From positions 56,539,334 through 56,603,333 of the forward strand of contig NC_051084.1 of assembly GCF_004664715.2 (NCBI RefSeq): DNA of 64,000 nt. Reading direction: 5' to 3'. The translations under genes and the position numbers were made by a program. The notes under the pieces were generated by a model. That model was not told where the DNA came from. It was given only the letters and a program-made list of their open reading frames with translations, and did no database searches. The stretch comes from Peromyscus leucopus. Lineage: Eukaryota > Chordata > Mammalia > Rodentia > Cricetidae. Of the stretch, positions 32,733 through 42,432 are shown in pieces; position 1 is the stretch's first letter, and every line of letters begins with the position of its first letter.

Positions 32733-34720
32733 AATATTTATTTACTTATTTTACATCCTGATGGCAGTTTCCCCTCCCTCATTTCCTGCCAGATTCTACT
32801 CCCCTTCCCTTTGACTCCCCCCACCCCATTCACTTCTCCTCTGTTGTTTTAAGGCTGGGCAAGGCAACCAATATGAGGAATAGGGTCCCAAAAGCCAGCA
32901 AAAGAGTCCAAGATGGCCCCTCTCACACTGTTAGGAGTTCCACAAAAATATCAAGTTACACACCTGTAACATATATGTGGAGGGCCTAGATCAGTCCTAT
33001 GCAGGCTCCCTGGTTGTAGGTTTAGACTCTTTGAGCTCCTATGAGCCCAGGTTATTTGATTCTGTGGGTTTTCTTGTGGTGTTCTTGACACTCCCTGGTT
33101 CCTTCGTCTCTCTCTTCAGTAGGATTCCCCAAGCTTGACCTGATGTTAGGCTGTGTGTCTCTGCACCTGGTTCTGTCAGTTGCTGGATGAAGGCTCTCTG
33201 ATGAGAGTGGGCTAGCCCCCAATCTCAGGACATCCCATAGGCAGGACAGGCTGTAGGTCAAAGATTATGTAGCTGGGTTGGTTTCCCAATCCCTCCACTG
33301 AAAGTCTTGCCACAGGAGATGGACAGTTCAGACTTGTATCCCCTGTTGCTAGAAATCTTAGCTGGGGTCAACTTTGTAGATTCCTGAGACTTTCCATTTC
33401 CTTTCAGGTTTCTACCTGACCCTAAAATGCTCCCCCTTTTCCAGTCATCTCTGTCAGTACTCCCATCACTCTGCCCATCTGATCCTTCATGTTCCCATCC
33501 CCACCTGTTCCCAGTCCACCCATGAATTTTTTTCTATTTCTCCTTCCCAGGGAGATCTGAGTGTCCTCCCTTGATTCCTTTTTGTTATTCACCTCAAAAC
33601 CCAGCAATACCACTATTGGACATATACCCAAAGAATGCTAAATGTAGCTCCAATGTTAAAATGTCTTTTAATAAAAACATCCTGGGGGCAGATATTAGGA
33701 TACATACTGAAAGATCAGAGAGACAAAGGAACAAGCCATGTCTTATACCTCTAGGACTCCTCAGCCTGAAAAAGCCTCTAGCTGAAAGGGACGCTTCTGC
33801 CGAAAAGTCTTTAGTGCCTTCTATACCTTCCTCTGCCCAGCCATCACTTCCTGGGATTAAAGATTTGTCTGCTTCCCAGTACTAGGATTAAAGGTGTGTG
33901 CCACCACTGCCTGGCTCTGTTTTCTCTCCTAGACTGAGTCAATCTCATATAGTCCAGGGTGGTTTTGAACTCCAAGAGATCCAAACAAATCTCTTCCTCC
34001 AGAGTGCTAGAATTAAAGGTGTGTGCCACCACTGTCTGGCTTCTATTTTTAATCTAATGGCTTGTTCTGTTCTCTGATCTTCAGGCAAATTCTATTAGGG
34101 TACACAATATATCATCATCACATTTCCTCTTTTATGTCTGAAACAACAAAAGAAGGTTATAACTAATATAAGAAAATCCTGTATATAATAAGTATATAGT
34201 CAAGAATTACATTAACAATGTCTGGTCCATTAACTTCTGACAGATTCAGAGAAAATAGTCTATTATTTATCCTATTTTGGTGACTCCAAAATGTACCTAA
34301 TTCACATTCTATCCTAACTTGTATTGCCAACTGAAAACTATCTTGTTCTTTTCTATGATCTTCAGATAGATTATATAAGGGTACACAATATATCACCACA
34401 GCTAAATCATACCATAAGGACACTTGCTCAACTATGTTGATAGCAACTTTATTCATAACAATCAGAACCTGGAAACAACCTAGATGCCCCTCAACTGAAG
34501 AAGGGATAAAGAAAGCCTGGTACATTTACACAATGGAGTACTACTTCGCTGTGAAAACAATGACATCATAAAATGTGCAGACAAATGGATGGAATTGGAA
34601 AAAAAACTTCATCCTAGGTGAAGTAACCCGGAAAGACAAGCATGCCATGTATTCACTCATAAGTGGATGTTACATGTAAAGTACAGGGTAACCAACCTAC
34701 AGTTCATAGCCACAGAGAGG
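32733..34720 (-). mobile_element. LINE-1 with 5' inversion, minus strand, split by an ERV LTR
   Basis: The 3' part (32733-33590) is antisense on the plus strand: CATCCTGATGGCAGTTTCC, GTAACATATATGTGGAGGGC, GCTGGGTTGGTTTCCCAATC, CTTCCCAGGGAGATCTGAG. The inverted 5' part (33591-34720) reads sense: ACCCAGCAATACCACTATTG, CATATACCCAAAGAATGCTA, then after the LTR CTTGCTCAACTATGTTGATA, CTGGAAACAACCTAGATGCC and GGATGGAATTGGAAAAAAAA. Flanks ATTTTCCTTTTTTAA (32720-32734) and GTTTTCTTTTTAA (34722-34734) are a plausible target duplication, so the left L1 limit is blurred by the shared T run. ORF2 remains are partial and broken. Confidence 0.85.
33643..34400 (-). mobile_element. ERV LTR element with B1-like modules and a duplicated end
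   Basis: Flanked by a perfect 6-base duplication GCTAAA (33637-33642 and 34401-34406); removing it restores L1 ORF2 sequence. Plus-strand ends are TGTAGCTCC and ATATCACCACA. It holds TTTTAATAAAAACATCC near the left and two B1-like stretches (ending near 33915 and 34039), each with GGATTAAAGGTGTGTGCCAC or a near match. AGGGTACACAATATATCA occurs twice, at about 34097 and 34378, each preceded by GATCTTCAG. So on the minus strand the LTR start is present twice, with about 240 bases between. Non-coding. Confidence 0.82.
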
Positions 34721-34982
34721 AGTTTTCTTTTTAACTAAATCATTTGAAGTGGAAAGACCCACCTTTAACCTGGACCACACCTTCTGGCAGCAGCGTACAT
34801 AAGGGGCCTAAAAGAAGGGAGATCATTGCTGCTCATTGCCTGCTTGCTCTAGCACATGCTGGCAAGTCCAGTCCTTGACTAACATTAGAGCCTACTTCTT
34901 CATAATTCTAAAATGTACTGAGGACCAGCTGAGACACTCAGCCTTGTGATCTGAACAACTCAGTACTTTTGATATTTGGTAT

Positions 34983-34984
<2 letters not shown>

Positions 34985-35030
<46 letters not shown>
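34985..35030. repeat. (TA)n microsatellite
   Basis: About 22 TA units at the end of the recognisable MaLR sequence. Confidence 0.97.
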
Positions 35031-35031
<1 letters not shown>

Positions 35032-35094
35032 CAAGCTAAGTAAGGAAAAATACAAAATGTACAGTTAAAGGAGAAAAGATGTAGGTTTTTTTTT

Positions 35095-35410
35095 TTTCTT
35101 ACTCTTTGGAGGTCTGCCACCTAGCTCCCAAATAAATACAAGGAGACTTATTCTTATTTATAAATACCTGGCCTTAGCTTGACTTATTTCTAGCCAGCTT
35201 TTCTTAAATTATCCCATCTATCTTTTGCCTCTGGGGTTTTACCTTTCTCTATTCTATATTTCTTTCTTTCCTTCTTACTCCATGGCTGACTGGGTGACTG
35301 GCCCCTGGAGTCCTTCTCTCCTCCTTTTCTAGCTCCTCCCTCTTCTGTTTATTCTCTCTGCCTGGCAGTCGTACCTATCTCCCTCTTGCCTAGCTATTGG
35401 ATATTCAGCT

Positions 35411-35443
<33 letters not shown>

Positions 35444-35765
35444 GTTTTTCGAGACAGGGTTTCTCTGTGTAGCTTTGCGCCTTTCCTGGGACTCACTTGG
35501 TAGCCCAGGCTGGCCTCGAACTCAGAGATCCGCCTGGCTCTGCCTCCTGAGGGCTGGGATTAAAGGCGTGCGCCACCACCACCCGGCGATATTCAGCTTT
35601 TTTATTACACCAATTAGCATTACTTAGACAGGCAAAGTAACACATCTTCACAGAGGTAAACAAATGTGACATAAAAGAATGCAGCACATCTTTGCATCAT
35701 TAAACAAATACTCCACAGCAGTAACAAATGTAACACATCTTCAACTAATACCCCACAATGAAAAG
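35095..35765 (-). mobile_element. Interspersed repeat R1, copy B, split by a B1
   Basis: Left part 35095-35411 has GCTCCCAAATAAATACAAGG, AGACTTATTCTTATTTATAA, CCAGCTTTTCTTAAATTATC and TGCCTAGCTATTGGATATTC. Right part 35600-35765 continues TTTTTATTACACCAATTAGC and CAAAGTAACACATCTTCAC. The B1 target duplication shows that the two parts were contiguous. Confidence 0.7.
35412..35587 (-). mobile_element. B1 SINE, antisense, young copy
   Basis: T tract of about 31, then GGTTTTTCGAGACAGGGTTT, GTGTAGCTTTGCGCCTTTCC, TAGCCCAGGCTGGCCTCGAA, GCCTCCTGAGGGCTGGGATT, AAAGGCGTGCGCCACCACC. Perfect target duplications GATATTCAGCTT lie at 35400-35411 and 35588-35599. Several CpGs survive, so it is among the youngest insertions here. 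Confidence 0.97.
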
Positions 35766-35925
35766 GGATAGCAGGAAGAACAATGGAGTTAAATTGGGTG
35801 TTCAAGGGGATAAACAGATTAAAGAAAAGTCTGTTGTTAAATGGAATAAACGGAGTGGTAACCTCAGGGCAATATCCCAGCTACTCTTATAACTTGTGAA
35901 AAAGAATTGAAGAAAACCTCAGAGT

Positions 35926-36068
35926 CCAGTGTGGTGGTACACGCCTTTAATCCTAGCACGTAGAAGGCAGAGGCTGGCAGATCTTTAACTGCAAGGCCAG
36001 CCTGGTCTTCAGTGAGAGTTCTAGGACAGCCAAGTTTGGGCAATGAAGGAAACTATCAAAAACAGAAA
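35926..36068 (+). mobile_element. B1 SINE, sense, older
   Basis: CCAGTGTGGTGGTACACGCC, TTTAATCCTAGCACGTAGAA, GGCCAGCCTGGTCTTCAGTG, ACAGCCAAGTTTGGGCAATG, AACTATCAAAAACAG. Diverged, without a pure A-tail. Confidence 0.9.
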
Positions 36069-36756
36069 GCTGGTGAATCAAATGAGGTGGCAATGTTTCA
36101 GCCCCAGCAAGCAACAGAACTTGGCAGCTTCAGTCATGGGTTATAGCTTTAGACTCAAGGATAAAAATAAGGGATTATGGAATCTTCCTCCATGACTAAG
36201 TAAAGCTGCTGAGGCCAGGTGTGTGGCAGGGGTGTCCCTGCACAGAGGCCCAGAGAGGCCATTGTGTGAAGTTACACAGGTGAAGCCTGGATTACCTTGG
36301 AGACGCCAAGATTTTGGAGATGCCAGAGCCATAGGATACCTGCTGAGGAAAGCTGCTAAGAGAGAGTGGAACGAGCCCAAGAATAAGAAGTATGTTGGCA
36401 GTCAACAAAGTTGAAAGGAGTTGGAGATCTGAAGAGTGTTTTGACATCAGATTTGGAGATGCAGAGTTTGGAGTTCGCCCAGCTGGTTCTCAGTCTTGCT
36501 TTGGTTCAGTCCTTTCTCACTGAGCTCCCTTTTGGAATGATTATGTATACCCTGTGCCATTGCATGTTGGAAGTATGTAATCTGCTTTTTGTTTTTATTT
36601 TATAGGCGATTCCAATTTAGGGATTGCCAGGAGTCTCAGAAGAGACTTTGGACTTTTAGACAGGGTTGAAACTGTGGCAGACTATGGCAACTTTTGAAGT
36701 TGGACTTAGTGCAGTTCTGCATTATGGCTACAGCTTATAGGGGTGAGGGAATGAAA
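36069..36756 (+). mobile_element. MaLR internal region, partial, joined to its 3' LTR
   Basis: Non-coding internal sequence of a rodent MaLR: GGAAAGCTGCTAAGAGAGAG, GTTGGAGATCTGAAGAGTG, GTTCTCAGTCTTGCTTTGG, GTACCCTGTGCCATTGCATG-like text near 36550, CAGAAGAGACTTTGGAC and GCATTATGGCTACAGC, running into the LTR at 36757. No 5' LTR is recognised upstream, where a B1 lies. MaLR elements carry no usable retroviral genes, and the frames here are chance. Confidence 0.72.
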
Positions 36757-37123
36757 TGTGGTTTGAAAAAAAAATACAGCCCCTAGACCATAGAGAATGG
36801 CACTATTAGGAGGTATGGTCTTTTGGGAGTAGGTGTGGCTTTGTTGGAAATGTGTCACTAGGAGGTGGGCTCTGAGGTCTCTGATATTCAAGCCAGGTCA
36901 GTGTGACAGTAACTTTCTGTTGCCTATGGATCCAGATGTAGAACTCTCAGCTACCTCTCCAGCATCATGTCTGCCTACATGCCATCATGTTCCCCACCAT
37001 AATAATGGACTAAACTTCTGAATTGTAAGCCAGCCCAAATTAATGGCTTCCTTTAATGTTTTCCTTTATAAGTTGCCATAGTCATGGTGTCTCTTCACAG
37101 TGGTAGAAACTCTAACTAAGACA
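36757..37123 (+). mobile_element. MaLR 3' LTR (MT group), sense
   Basis: TGTGGTTTGA start, TTAGGAGGTATGGTCTTTTG, GTGTGGCTTTGTTGGAAATG, CTCTCAGCTACCTCTCCAGC, TGTCTGCCTACATGCCATCA, GGTGTCTCTTCACAGTGGTA and the end CTAACTAAGACA. It is sister to 656-1024. It lacks a 5-base match between its two flanks, as expected for an LTR still attached to internal sequence. Confidence 0.85.
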
Positions 37124-37147
37124 ATATCCCATTACCAATGATCTTAA

Positions 37148-37313
37148 TTTTGTTTTGTTTTGTTTTGTTTTTCAAGACAGGGTTTCTCTGTGTACCTTTG
37201 CGCCTTTCCTGGAACTGACTTGGTAGCCAAGGCTGGCCTTGAACTCACAGCGATCCACCTGGCTGTCTACCGAGTGCTATGATTAAAGGCATGTGCCACC
37301 ACCGCCTGGTACT
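37148..37313 (-). mobile_element. B1 SINE, antisense
   Basis: (TTTTG)n start, TTTTTCAAGACAGGGTTTCT, GTGTACCTTTGCGCCTTTCC, AGCCAAGGCTGGCCTTGAAC, GATTAAAGGCATGTGCCACC. Perfect target duplications AATGATCTTAA at 37137-37147 and 37314-37324. Confidence 0.97.
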
Positions 37314-37324
37314 AATGATCTTAA

Positions 37325-38444
37325 CACTGATCATTTGATGAAAATAATGTTTTAGATTTGCTCATTTTGAGCCTCTGATATATAAGCATATAAATACTTT
37401 AGGAAATGTGTATGTGCGCGCCCCTTATACCTTATCAAACTTAGATAATTAGTTTTATTTATCCATCAAAAATTCTTATGTAATAGCTATTCTAATACAT
37501 TCACTAAACTGTGATTTAATTCTCCCTAATTCAACATATGGCATTGAACTATAAGGAAGTATTTACAGACTTTCTATTCATTATATCACTTTAAAAGAAT
37601 ATATTTCCATTTTTGCTAGTCTATAGTCCTTTCTAGAGTACATAATCTATGTTTAAATTGTCCAAGATTCAGCCAGTAAGGGCCTTGTTAAGCTTCTCTC
37701 ATGTCCCTTTATTTAGACACCCGTCATCCCTTGAGCATGATTCTATTTTCTGGATGACAGGTTTTATTGTTTGGTTTCTTTTAATAACTAACACACACTA
37801 AAATTATGTAATCTGCTCTCTTTCCTAAACAGTAAATAGATATATACTATAGATATATCTGTCATTTCAGCAAAACTCTTCCTTATAATAAAGAACAAAG
37901 ATGCATGTTTATGTGGCCATACGTATTTTGTTGAAGAGGGCCACTCTTATTCTTTGTAGGTAGCTGTTTTATGTCTATAATAATAAATAGGTATAAGTGA
38001 TTTGAGATCTTCATTAATATCTACACGATTGTATATTCATGTTCTAATTCAATGCATAGCTATGAGAAATAATTATTTCCTTTTTATAGACTTAAAATTG
38101 ATTTTAATGATACATTCCTGTGTGAAGAAGCAAAAATAATTTTGCTCCATATCCTTAATAAGTAAAATTAGCATCCCCACTGAGAATATTAGGAAGTTAC
38201 AGAGATTAATTTTGCCATATTTATTAAGAATGGATATTCTGCACTTTTTAAAGAGAATGGAGGGAATATTGAACTTAATAGAAAATATAATGGTTGGAAA
38301 TATAAAGCATAATAAAATAATGTAAAGTGATCAGGGCAATTGGATATAATAAGGACAAGCTATGCTTACTGCACTTTGGTCTAATTTTAACCTTTTCAAA
38401 AGTTTGTATTTAAATACTATATTTTATTTGTGCCATAATAGTCA
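37325..38444. other. AT-rich unique DNA, no gene seen
   Basis: No gene or repeat recognised. A single GTGCGCGCCCC spot near 37415 is unusual for this AT-rich stretch. Confidence 0.5.
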
Positions 38445-38832
38445 AAAATAAACACAATACCTGTAAATCCATGTTCCCCGTCCCAATTACCTGCTCCCAA
38501 ATAATTGACTCATAGGCTGAATATGAATTATAAATGCTCTTAAATGCTAAACCAATAGCTCAGGCTTGTTTCTAGCTAACTCTTACACTTAAATTAATCC
38601 ATAATTCTTATATATGTTTAGCCACATGGCTTGGTACCTCTTCTCAGTACAGCATTCTCATCTAGCTTCTCTGCATTTGCCAGCGACTCTTTGACTCCAA
38701 CCTTCCTCTTTCCAGAATTTTCCTTGTCTACCTCTTGGGCTCAATATCTTCCTGCCCAGCTATCGGTCAATCAGCTTTTTATTAGCAGATGAAAGTAATA
38801 TATATTCATAGTGTACAAAAAAACTGTTTCAC
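38445..38832 (-). mobile_element. Interspersed repeat R1, copy C
   Basis: TGCTCCCAAATAATTGACTC, AAATGCTAAACCAATAGCTC, AGGCTTGTTTCTAGCTAAC, TTAGCCACATGGCTTGGTAC, CCTGCCCAGCTATCGGTCAA, TTTTTATTAGCAGATGAAAG. This is the same order as copies A, B and D. Confidence 0.7.
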
Positions 38833-39105
38833 AGCAAATACCTTCAGTTTTAATTTTTCAAAATGTGCAACAATATTACTCGATTAGAAATTTGCATGTT
38901 CTTTCGATCAAGGTTTAGCATCATTAGTCTAATAAACTGAAAGATTTTTCCTGTCTCAAGCATATTGAATACAAATTTTAATATATGGTCATTATTATAA
39001 AGACTAGGGGAAATATTTAATTAATGATTTATTAAAAATTTATGAAAAAAATGATTACTTGAGTTTATATGAAATATTAGCACTTGTATTGAATCCTTAG
39101 ATAAG

Positions 39106-39185
39106 GCTGGAAAAATGTGGGCTTAGCACACATGAAGCTGGTTTCCTTCTCTAGCATGACCAAAAAAAAAAAAAAAAAAAAAAAA
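39106..39185 (+). mobile_element. ID-like SINE, sense, diverged
   Basis: AAGGCTGGAAAAATGTGGGC, TTAGCACACATGAAGCTGGT, TTCCTTCTCTAGCATGACC and an A-tail of about 23 follow the ID element order. It is derived from a tRNA-like BC1 head and is not a tRNA gene. Confidence 0.7.
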
Positions 39186-39479
39186 GAAAGGAAGAGATTA
39201 TTCACTTGTTAAGCTCTTTCTCTTTGAAATTTTACAAGTTTTTTGCCAGCTCTTGGCAGATTTTAGAATTTAGTCAATCAGTGTAAAAATTCTTCTGAGT
39301 TCTTGCAGAAATTCTGTTGTTTATTAACACAAGACCCATATGCTTTAAATACTAAAAGTGAGAAGGAAAAGTTACATCTCTGAATAATTTAAAAGTTGTC
39401 CTTGAGTCTCATTCATGAGGAATGCAGGACATTATACTGAATTTATTGACAATAGGATTGTTTAAAAATGTAGTTCTTA

Positions 39480-39623
39480 ACTGGGCAGTGGTGGCACATG
39501 CCTTTAATCCCAGCACTTGGGAGGCAGAGCCAGGCAGATCTTTGTGAGTTTGAGGCCAGCCTGGTCTACAGAGCAAGATCTAGAAAAGGTGCAAAGCTAC
39601 ACAGAGAAACCCTGTCTCGAAAA
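39480..39623 (+). mobile_element. B1 SINE, sense
   Basis: ACTGGGCAGTGGTGGCACAT, GCCTTTAATCCCAGCACTTG, AGGCCAGCCTGGTCTACAGA, AAAGGTGCAAAGCTACACAG, AGAAACCCTGTCTCGAAAAA. Target duplications AAAAATGTAGTTCTTA (39464-39479) and AAAAATGTGGTTCTTA (39624-39639) differ at one base. Confidence 0.97.
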
Positions 39624-39639
39624 AAAAATGTGGTTCTTA

Positions 39640-40470
39640 TTATTATAAAAATTTTGGTTCAATAAAAAATTTTGAATCATGATATATGGACTTATTAGCT
39701 ATACATAAATAGTTACAAAACTAACAAATTAATAAACAAGTGACATATATCTTATGCTATTCCATAGATGAAATTAAAAGGTTCTAGTGAAAGAAAGGAG
39801 ACAAGTAAAAGAAGGGACTGGGGGATGGAAGAGAAAATTTGGGATAAAGTGAGAACAAACTGTAGCAATGTACATGTTTGAAAATCTCACTGTGAAAATA
39901 ATTTATTTATATTCCAACAAAAATAATAACAATTTTAGAACCTAGAGACTTGATAAGAATATTTAACAAAATGGAATTTTAGCCAGTTATTTGTGGTTTG
40001 AACAGTTATAACTTTACCAAGCTTTCTGGGTATTTTTTCGGCAGTGTTCAGAGCCATTCTGTAACTGTACATTAAAATGACTGTCTTGTATGTGTTTGGC
40101 TTCCTATTGAGTTCCTGCAGTGTGTAATGCTACCCTATGAGAAAGTGGACCTACCCACATGATGCTCAATGCCTACATCAATCTAATGAATTCTATCTGA
40201 AAATTAAATTTTAAGGAGTAATTTCTCCAGGTGGAAATGGCCTATATGATCTGTACTGTTTTATGTGTAAAAGTTAATGTCTGGACATCACAAGAAGTAA
40301 AATATTTTAAGAGTGTTAGATGAAAAATAAAATAAGAAACTAAACATTTGATCATCTTAAATTTGTAGACAATGTATACTAATTTAGTATTAAAATTTGA
40401 TATATTAGGCTGAGGAGGTAAAGGCATTCAGTCTTCTATGCCAAAGATTGGGGATGGGCATTCCACATTT
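39640..40470. other. AT-rich unique DNA, no gene seen
   Basis: A purine-rich stretch at 39780-39850 followed by an A/T-rich end could be a very short L1 tail, but I cannot support it. No gene is seen. Confidence 0.45.
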
Positions 40471-40484
40471 CTGTGCACTTTTTT

Positions 40485-41164
40485 AAAAATATTAAATTAC
40501 ATATTTCATTATTTAAAACAATTTTTACATTAAAAATATTTTGATCATGTTCTTCCATTCCCTCAAGTCCTTCTAAATCTTCTCCCCTGCCCTACCCAAT
40601 TCACTTTAAATTCTTTCTCAAAAAGGAAACAAAACTGCAATACAATAAACCTCCCCAAACCAAGAAAAACATAAAACCATGGCCCCTCAAAACAAATAAA
40701 CAAACAAAAAGCAATTTAGTATTAAAACCTTCAAGTCATGGGAGAAGAAAATTGAAGAAGATATCAAACAGTGGAAAGATCTCCTATGCCTGTCGATCAG
40801 TTAAGATTAACATAGTAAAAATGACCTTTTCTACCAAAAGTAATCTATAGATTCAATGAAATACCCATCAAACACAATTCCCCATAAACCTTGAAAGGGC
40901 ATATTCAGCTTTATATGGGAACACAAAAATAAACAGGACAGATAAAATAATTCTAAATAAAGAACTACTTGAGGTGTCACCATCCCAACTTCAGGTTGTA
41001 CTGCAGGGCTATAGTAATAAAAACACCACGGTATTGCCACAAAAACAGATGTGATCAATGGAATTGAATTGAAGACACAGACATAAATCCATATACCAAT
41101 GGACACCTGATCTTTGATTTTTAAAAAGGCCAGAAATACACACTGGGGGGAAAAACAGTAACTT
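40485..41164 (-). mobile_element. LINE-1 with 5' inversion and internal deletion, minus strand
   Basis: The left part (40485-40720) is the antisense 3' end: ATCATGTTCTTCCATTCCC, CTAAATCTTCTCCCCTGCCC and an AAACAAATAAACAAAC-rich stretch. The right part (40725-41164) is sense ORF2 from the region behind the reverse-transcriptase core: GAAAGATCTCCTATGCCTG, AAGATTAACATAGTAAAAAT, CTATAGATTCAATGAAATAC, TTATATGGGAACACAAAAAT and GGACACCTGATCTTTGATTT. Flanks TGTGCACTTTTT (40472-40483) and TGTGCATTTTGA (41166-41177) are a plausible duplication. The pieces are not contiguous in L1, so sequence between them is missing. Confidence 0.7.
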
Positions 41165-41177
41165 TTGTGCATTTTGA

Positions 41178-41560
41178 CAAGTTGTGATAATTTTGTGTTG
41201 AGGAATGAGAGCTAACTTTTCTATGGGTATAAGGATAAATATTTAGATTACAGTTGGATTCTATATCAAAGGCTCAGAGAATATCATGGAAGAAGGAGTA
41301 GAAAGATTATCAATACAAGAGAACCTGAAAGACTATACTGTCAAATAGTATCTTCCAGATGTGACAATGATGTTTCACTCACTAATTTACACCAATACTT
41401 TGCCTGCATAAAACCTACAAAGAGGATACCTGTCAATATTCCAGCATGGAAGATGGAAAGTCTTAGAATTACAAGGCTTCACCCCTGGTTCGAAAAGCTA
41501 TCCATAGTCTGTGACTCCCATGGGAGGGAGAATTGGTTTTCTTTATGGAGGTGCTATAAC
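41178..41560 (+). mobile_element. Old LINE-1 (Lx-like) 3' region, sense
   Basis: GGGTATAAGGATAAATATTT, AGATTACAGTTGGATTCTAT, CAAAGGCTCAGAGAATATCA, TGGAAGAAGGAGTAGAAAGA and GGGAGGGAGAATTGGTTTTC match an older Lx 3' region. Whether it once belonged with the ORF2 block to its left is uncertain. Confidence 0.6.
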
Positions 41561-41880
41561 AAGACTGAGCTTCCTCATGTTAATGAGATGATGGACTCCT
41601 CTTGGCATTGTGCCATAGTTGCATGAGCTTCCAGAGTTGTATGAGTCACCCTATTCCTTTCAAGAGGAAATGTTTCAAATCAAGGGAAACAGTCACACAA
41701 CACCATCTGGGGAACCCAAACAGGCTCAGAGGTAGTCACAGATCCGTTCTGAGCATGATAGTGATGGAGAATCAAAGAACAGTCTGTGATATCTTTGTGC
41801 ATTGTTTCTTCCTAGGGGAGGTCTAAAAGTTCCAACTGCAATCCCTGTCCAGGATCAGTTGCTTTATTTCTACCTGGTTC

Positions 41881-42432
41881 TGTGAAGGCAGTATGAAGGC
41901 CTAGGCTTGACTTCAAGGACTCCATCTTAGGGAAGGGCCACCATCTTAGACCACCTGCTGCACTCAGTTCTAGAAAGAATCTCCATAATGTGCCATGGCA
42001 ACTTGAACAGATACAGGGCAGTGAAGTTTAGCAAGATCCAGATATTCCTGCAATTTATGGTTCTTGAAGATATCTAGATAATCCTGCTCAGCAGCCCAGA
42101 TAATCCTGCTCAGCTTCCAAAATATGTAGCCCAATGGTTTCAAATGTGGTTTCGTGCCCAAAGTCTAGACCAATAGTTTCAGAAAATCACCTTGCCCCAT
42201 ATCCCTTCTACCCAATCCCAAGTTGCCAAAGTATGTAATTTCCGATTTGAATTTTTTCCCTATAAAAATTCTATACTCCTGGGCCGGGTCATGGAATTTT
42301 TCCTCTATCTGCTGTGTCAGAGCATAGGTTGGCAGCCTAGGTTTGAATCTGATCATAAAAAGACTCTTATGTGCTTACATCGAAAGCTGGCTCCTTGGTG
42401 GTCTCTGGCTGTTCCATGGCACAGGTACAACA
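41881..42432 (+). mobile_element. Gammaretrovirus-like (ERV1) solo LTR
   Basis: Opens TGTGAAGGCAG and ends GTACAACA, with 4-base flanks GTTC at 41877-41880 and 42433-42436, the duplication size of class I ERVs. The promoter order is clear: CCAAT-type sites near 42131, 42169 and 42211, TATAAAAATTC at 42261, GGGCCGGGTCATGG just after the start site region, then a polyadenylation variant CATAAA at 42354-42359 followed by AGACTCTTATGTGCTTACATC and CTCCTTGGTGGTCTCTGGC, which resemble the R/U5 of murine-leukaemia-type LTRs. No internal coding sequence is attached. Confidence 0.75.

Larger units (their letters stand above)
32644..34984 (+). mobile_element. MaLR-type LTR, sense, split by an L1
   Basis: First half 32644-32732: AATTGAACTACATCTGAAAT, TAACTACAACCCAAGTAGC. 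Second half 34721-34984: AAATCATTTGAAGTGGAAAG, ACCCACCTTTAACCTGGACC, ACACCTTCTGGCAGCAGCGT, then a TATA-like ACATAAGGGGCC and GAGGACCAGCTGAGACACTC. The halves join correctly when the L1 is removed. A further copy of the family is the remnant at 44962-45296. A long TA array directly follows it. Confidence 0.78.
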
